Positions 5,352-7,857 of a stretch of 7,857 bases of DNA are shown here, one piece after another. The notes under the pieces were generated by a model. It worked only from the letters and a program-made list of their open reading frames with translations. It did not search any database and was not told where the DNA came from. Made by a program: the position numbers and the translations under genes. Source of the stretch: JADJEI01 sp035328465 (GTDB lineage: Bacteria; Bacteroidota; Ignavibacteria; Ignavibacteriales; Ignavibacteriaceae); NCBI GenBank assembly GCA_035328465.1, contig DAOLIQ010000118.1:1-7857 (forward strand), written 5' to 3'. The first letter of the stretch is position 1. Each line of letters begins with the position of its first letter.

Positions 5352-7616
5352 ATGTTCTTTTCTCTGAGAAGAGTCTTCATATTTTGGGTCCTTTCTCTTT
5401 CATTTCCAGCGTACTTTCTCTTCAGCCAAACACTTACTTTTTCGGATAATTTTGATTCTTATAATCCCGGACAGCAATTGGCTTGTCAAAATCCAACAGA
5501 CTGGACTACATGGTCAGAATCACCCTGCAATCCTATTGAAGATGCCTTAATATCAAGCGTCCAATCATTTAGTCCACCTAACTCAGTTGTAATCATACAA
5601 AATAATGACATCGTTAAAAATTTCGGCATGCTTACAAATGGAGTGTGTGAAATAAATTTTCGGATATATATTCCCTCCGGAAAATCAGGTTACTTTAATA
5701 CTCTGGCAGATTTTACTCCCCCCTATATTTGGGCTATGCAGGTTTTTTTCGATGCACCAGGAACAGGCAGAGTTGATGCTGCCGGTGCTTCAGCTGCCAC
5801 GTTTATTTACCCTCACGATAGCTGGCTGCCTATAAAAGTTGTTGCTGATCTTATTAGTGATAGAGGCGAGTTTTGGTTAAATGGAGTAATGATTCATTCC
5901 TGGCAATGGACGCAAGGGATTTTCGCTAATACGTCAATCCCTCTTCAAGTAAACGCAACTGATTTTTATGGCTCAGCTTTAACTGATCAAATGTTTGTTG
6001 ACGATTATTCAGTTTCCTTCGACTCAAAAATTGTTTCCACTGCTGCCGGCGGTAATTGGAACTCTGCAAGTACCTGGGTGGGGGGTATTGTCCCTTTGCC
6101 GAGTGATCCTGTTGAAATTGTTTCGACTGCTTCAGTTACTCTTGATGCAAATATTATTAGAAATACAGTTACTTTAATCAATGGCAGATTAAACTGCGGA
6201 GCTTATCTGGTTTCAGGCAATGGAAACATTTTTTTCCCTGCAAGCTCTTTCTTAGAGATTGGTTCAGCCGATGGAATTAGCAGTTCATCTCCATCCGGAA
6301 ATATCCAAGTGACCGGGGTAAGATCATTTAGCACGGGGGCAAATTATACTTATAATGGGAGTTCCGCTCAAGTCACCGGCGATGGCTTGCCTGCTACAGT
6401 AAATAGCCTCACTATAAATAACACTCTGGGTTTATCCCTGACTAATTCTGTTGTTGCGGCTTTTTCGTTAACAATGACTTCTGGAAATATTATTTTGAAT
6501 GGCAATACCTTAACATTAGGAACAGGAAAAGGTTCAACAACTAGAGGAACTTTATCCTGGGGGTCAGGATTTATTACAGGCAATGGAACTTTCAAACGGT
6601 GGTTTTCCAATGCTAACATCACTATTGGAAATGTGCAGGGATTATTTCCGATGGGAACTACTTCGAAAAACAGAAATGTCTGGGTAGGTGGAAAACCTTC
6701 GGCTGGCGGTACTATTTCAATTCAACACATTGATGCCGACGGAGTAAGTTCAATTTCATTTACCGAAAATTCTAAAACATTCATTTCGAGATCAAATCAT
6801 AATTGGACTATATCAACTGCCGGAGGATTTTCAGGAAATAATTTATCACTTAGGCTGCAAGCTTCAGGATTTCAAAACAATCAAATAAGCGATTTAAACA
6901 TTTCCCTTTCATCCGGTGATGCAGGCGGAAATTATTCTTCACCAACCGGAACTATTATGGATCCTCAGGTAAACAGAATCTCATTGACTGCTGCTTCTTT
7001 ATCAAATACTTTTTACTTTGCTTCTGTTGATGCCCCCCTTCCTGTTGAACTAACCTCGTTTTCTGCAGCCTATATCAATAATGCCGTTCATCTAAATTGG
7101 GAAACCGCTACCGAAGTAAATAACTATGGATTTGAGGTTGAGCGAAAGTTAAATGTCAAAGGTCAAATAGCAAATGATTGGGTGAAAATCGGTTTTGTTA
7201 ATGGCAGCGGCAACTCCAATTCGCCTAAACATTATTCATTTATTGATGAAACATTTTCCGAAACAGGTAAGTGCGCTTACAGGTTAAAACAAATTGATAG
7301 CGACGGCACTTTTGAATATTCAAAAATTATCGAGGTGGATGTAACTGCACCTATTGAATTTTCTTTAAGCCAGAATTATCCTAATCCTTTTAATCCCGTT
7401 ACGTCAATTAATTTTAGCATACCGGAAGAGGGGAAGGTGACTATTACAATTTATAATAGTATTGGCGAACTTTTAGAAACAATTATTGATGAAGTTAAAC
7501 AGGCTGGAGCATATGCTGTGAATTTTGATGCAGGCGGGCTTAGCAGCGGTGTTTATATTTATAAGATTGATTGGATGGGGAAGTCCTTTATGAATAAGAT
7601 GACTTTATTAAAATAA
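5352..7616 (+). CDS. Secreted multidomain beta-rich protein with a T9SS type A sorting domain
   Basis: The product is a 754-residue predicted surface protein. The ATG follows a perfect AAGGAG (5341-5346) by 5 nt. Residues 1-26 form a signal peptide (MFFSLRRVFIF..., hydrophobic core, cleavage near FSQ). Residues 27-225 (FSDNFDSYNPGQQLACQNP at 30-48, then IPSGKSGYFNTL at 107-118) resemble the concanavalin/LamG-like jelly-roll regions of Bacteroidota secreted proteins; Cys45 and Cys59 could form a disulfide. Residues 233-560 start with GGNWNSASTWVGGIVP (233-248), a recurring opening of beta-rich surface modules, followed by N/T/S-rich strand repeats (e.g. NSLTINNTLGLSLTNS) suggestive of a beta-solenoid. 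Then come the linker LPVELTSFSA (563-572) and a sorting domain from SLSQNYPNPFNP (671-682) to KMTLLK. No catalytic motif is recognised. Binding to glycan or surface is only a guess from the jelly-roll resemblance. It lies 290 bp after a related gene, with its own promoter candidate and terminator. Confidence 0.88.
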   Translation: MFFSLRRVFIFWVLSLSFPAYFLFSQTLTFSDNFDSYNPGQQLACQNPTDWTTWSESPCNPIEDALISSVQSFSPPNSVVIIQNNDIVKNFGMLTNGVCEINFRIYIPSGKSGYFNTLADFTPPYIWAMQVFFDAPGTGRVDAAGASAATFIYPHDSWLPIKVVADLISDRGEFWLNGVMIHSWQWTQGIFANTSIPLQVNATDFYGSALTDQMFVDDYSVSFDSKIVSTAAGGNWNSASTWVGGIVPLPSDPVEIVSTASVTLDANIIRNTVTLINGRLNCGAYLVSGNGNIFFPASSFLEIGSADGISSSSPSGNIQVTGVRSFSTGANYTYNGSSAQVTGDGLPATVNSLTINNTLGLSLTNSVVAAFSLTMTSGNIILNGNTLTLGTGKGSTTRGTLSWGSGFITGNGTFKRWFSNANITIGNVQGLFPMGTTSKNRNVWVGGKPSAGGTISIQHIDADGVSSISFTENSKTFISRSNHNWTISTAGGFSGNNLSLRLQASGFQNNQISDLNISLSSGDAGGNYSSPTGTIMDPQVNRISLTAASLSNTFYFASVDAPLPVELTSFSAAYINNAVHLNWETATEVNNYGFEVERKLNVKGQIANDWVKIGFVNGSGNSNSPKHYSFIDETFSETGKCAYRLKQIDSDGTFEYSKIIEVDVTAPIEFSLSQNYPNPFNPVTSINFSIPEEGKVTITIYNSIGELLETIIDEVKQAGAYAVNFDAGGLSSGVYIYKIDWMGKSFMNKMTLLK
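7314..7393 (+). repeat. Shared 80-bp tract, copy 2 (linker/sorting-domain junction)
   Basis: This is the counterpart of 4759-4838 with one mismatch, encoding codons 655-681 of the second surface protein. The match stops within the NPFNP motif. The remaining 73 or so residues then differ markedly from the other gene apart from short family motifs such as GLSSGVY. Confidence 0.95.
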
Positions 7617-7639
7617 CCTTGTGTGCCATATTAGTTCTA

Positions 7640-7672
7640 TAAAAAGTCCCGCTTCGTTGGCGGGACTTTTTA
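7640..7672 (+). terminator. Rho-independent terminator of the second surface protein gene
   Basis: The same 13-bp stem and TTCGTTG loop as at 5088-5120, starting 24 bp after the stop codon. The exact match extends to 7678, giving 39 identical bases (5088-5126 and 7640-7678), with unrelated sequence immediately on either side. Confidence 0.93.
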
Positions 7673-7846
7673 TTTTAAAATTATTGAAAAATTAATTGGA
7701 CAATTGATAAATATTTTTTTAGTTTAATGTACAGTTTGATAAAGTATCAGCAAATTTCAACGGTAGAATAGAATTTATGCTTTAAACTGAGGGAATTTCC
7801 TGAACAGCTAATTAACTATTTCAATATTTTTTCCCTGGAGGGAAGT

Positions 7847-7857
7847 GTGATAAAAAA
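7847..7857 (+). CDS. Possible start of a further gene (cut by window edge)
   Basis: GGAGG at 7837-7841 is followed after 5 nt by GTG ATA AAA AA, which would read Met-Ile-Lys-Lys. That is a typical opening for a lipoprotein or exported protein. Only the first codons are inside the window, so no function can be given. The position, about 175 bp after a terminator, fits a third independent unit on the plus strand. The site lies in a small inverted repeat (7831-7844). Confidence 0.45.

Noticed and set aside
5995..6177. Plus-strand open frame of 60 codons
   Set aside because: It is an out-of-frame shadow of the second surface protein. Its Leu-rich ending comes from frame-shifted Thr/Ser/Val codons.
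6368..6622. Minus-strand open frame of 84 codons
   Set aside because: It is antisense to the beta-rich region of the second surface protein and has no start signals or recognisable motif.
5088..7678. Two terminator copies as insertion-sequence or transposon ends
   Set aside because: They are direct copies, each placed just after a stop codon and each a complete terminator. There is no transposase and no target-site duplication, and the enclosed gene is a normal surface-protein gene.

Overview
The window is AT-rich and carries four complete genes plus the likely first codons of a fifth. Two of the genes encode large secreted proteins that end in the same module: a linker beginning LPVELTSF, then a type A type IX secretion (T9SS) sorting domain opening with SLSQNYPNPFNP. 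That pairing, together with possible Bacteroidota-style promoters (TTG, about 20 nt, TAnnTTTG), points to the Bacteroidota/Ignavibacteriota/Chlorobiota group. The wording of the sorting domain is most typical of Ignavibacteria. This assignment is an inference from motifs, not from a marker phylogeny.

Layout. Positions 74-1402 (+) encode S-adenosylhomocysteine hydrolase (ahcY), a housekeeping enzyme of the methyl cycle with every catalytic residue in place. It converges on a minus-strand gene (2368 to 1451) for an NAD(P)-binding nucleotide-sugar-epimerase-like protein of the TIGR01777/YfcH type. The two stop codons are 48 bp apart around a strong hairpin terminator. A 329-bp AT-rich intergenic region (2369-2697) follows and separates the divergent starts of the epimerase gene and the first surface-protein gene.

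The second half looks like an array of T9SS cargo genes. The gene at 2698-5061 encodes a signal peptide, three tandem lamin-tail-like beta domains, the linker and the sorting domain. The gene at 5352-7616 encodes a signal peptide, a concanavalin/LamG-like N-terminal region, a beta-rich region starting with GNWNSASTWVGG, and then the same kind of linker and sorting domain. Each gene has its own Shine-Dalgarno site, a candidate promoter and a terminator, so they look like separate transcription units. At the right edge a GGAGG site followed by GTG-ATA-AAA suggests that another gene starts at 7847.

The most interesting signal is modularity at DNA level. The two surface genes have unrelated N-terminal passengers. 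They share an 80-bp tract with one mismatch at the linker/sorting-domain junction, have clearly diverged sorting-domain ends immediately after it, and then share a 39-bp terminator that is identical including its loop. This suggests recombination or gene conversion among dispersed surface-protein cassettes. No CRISPR array, tRNA, rRNA, transposase or defence system was seen, and no clearly new enzymatic system is evident.
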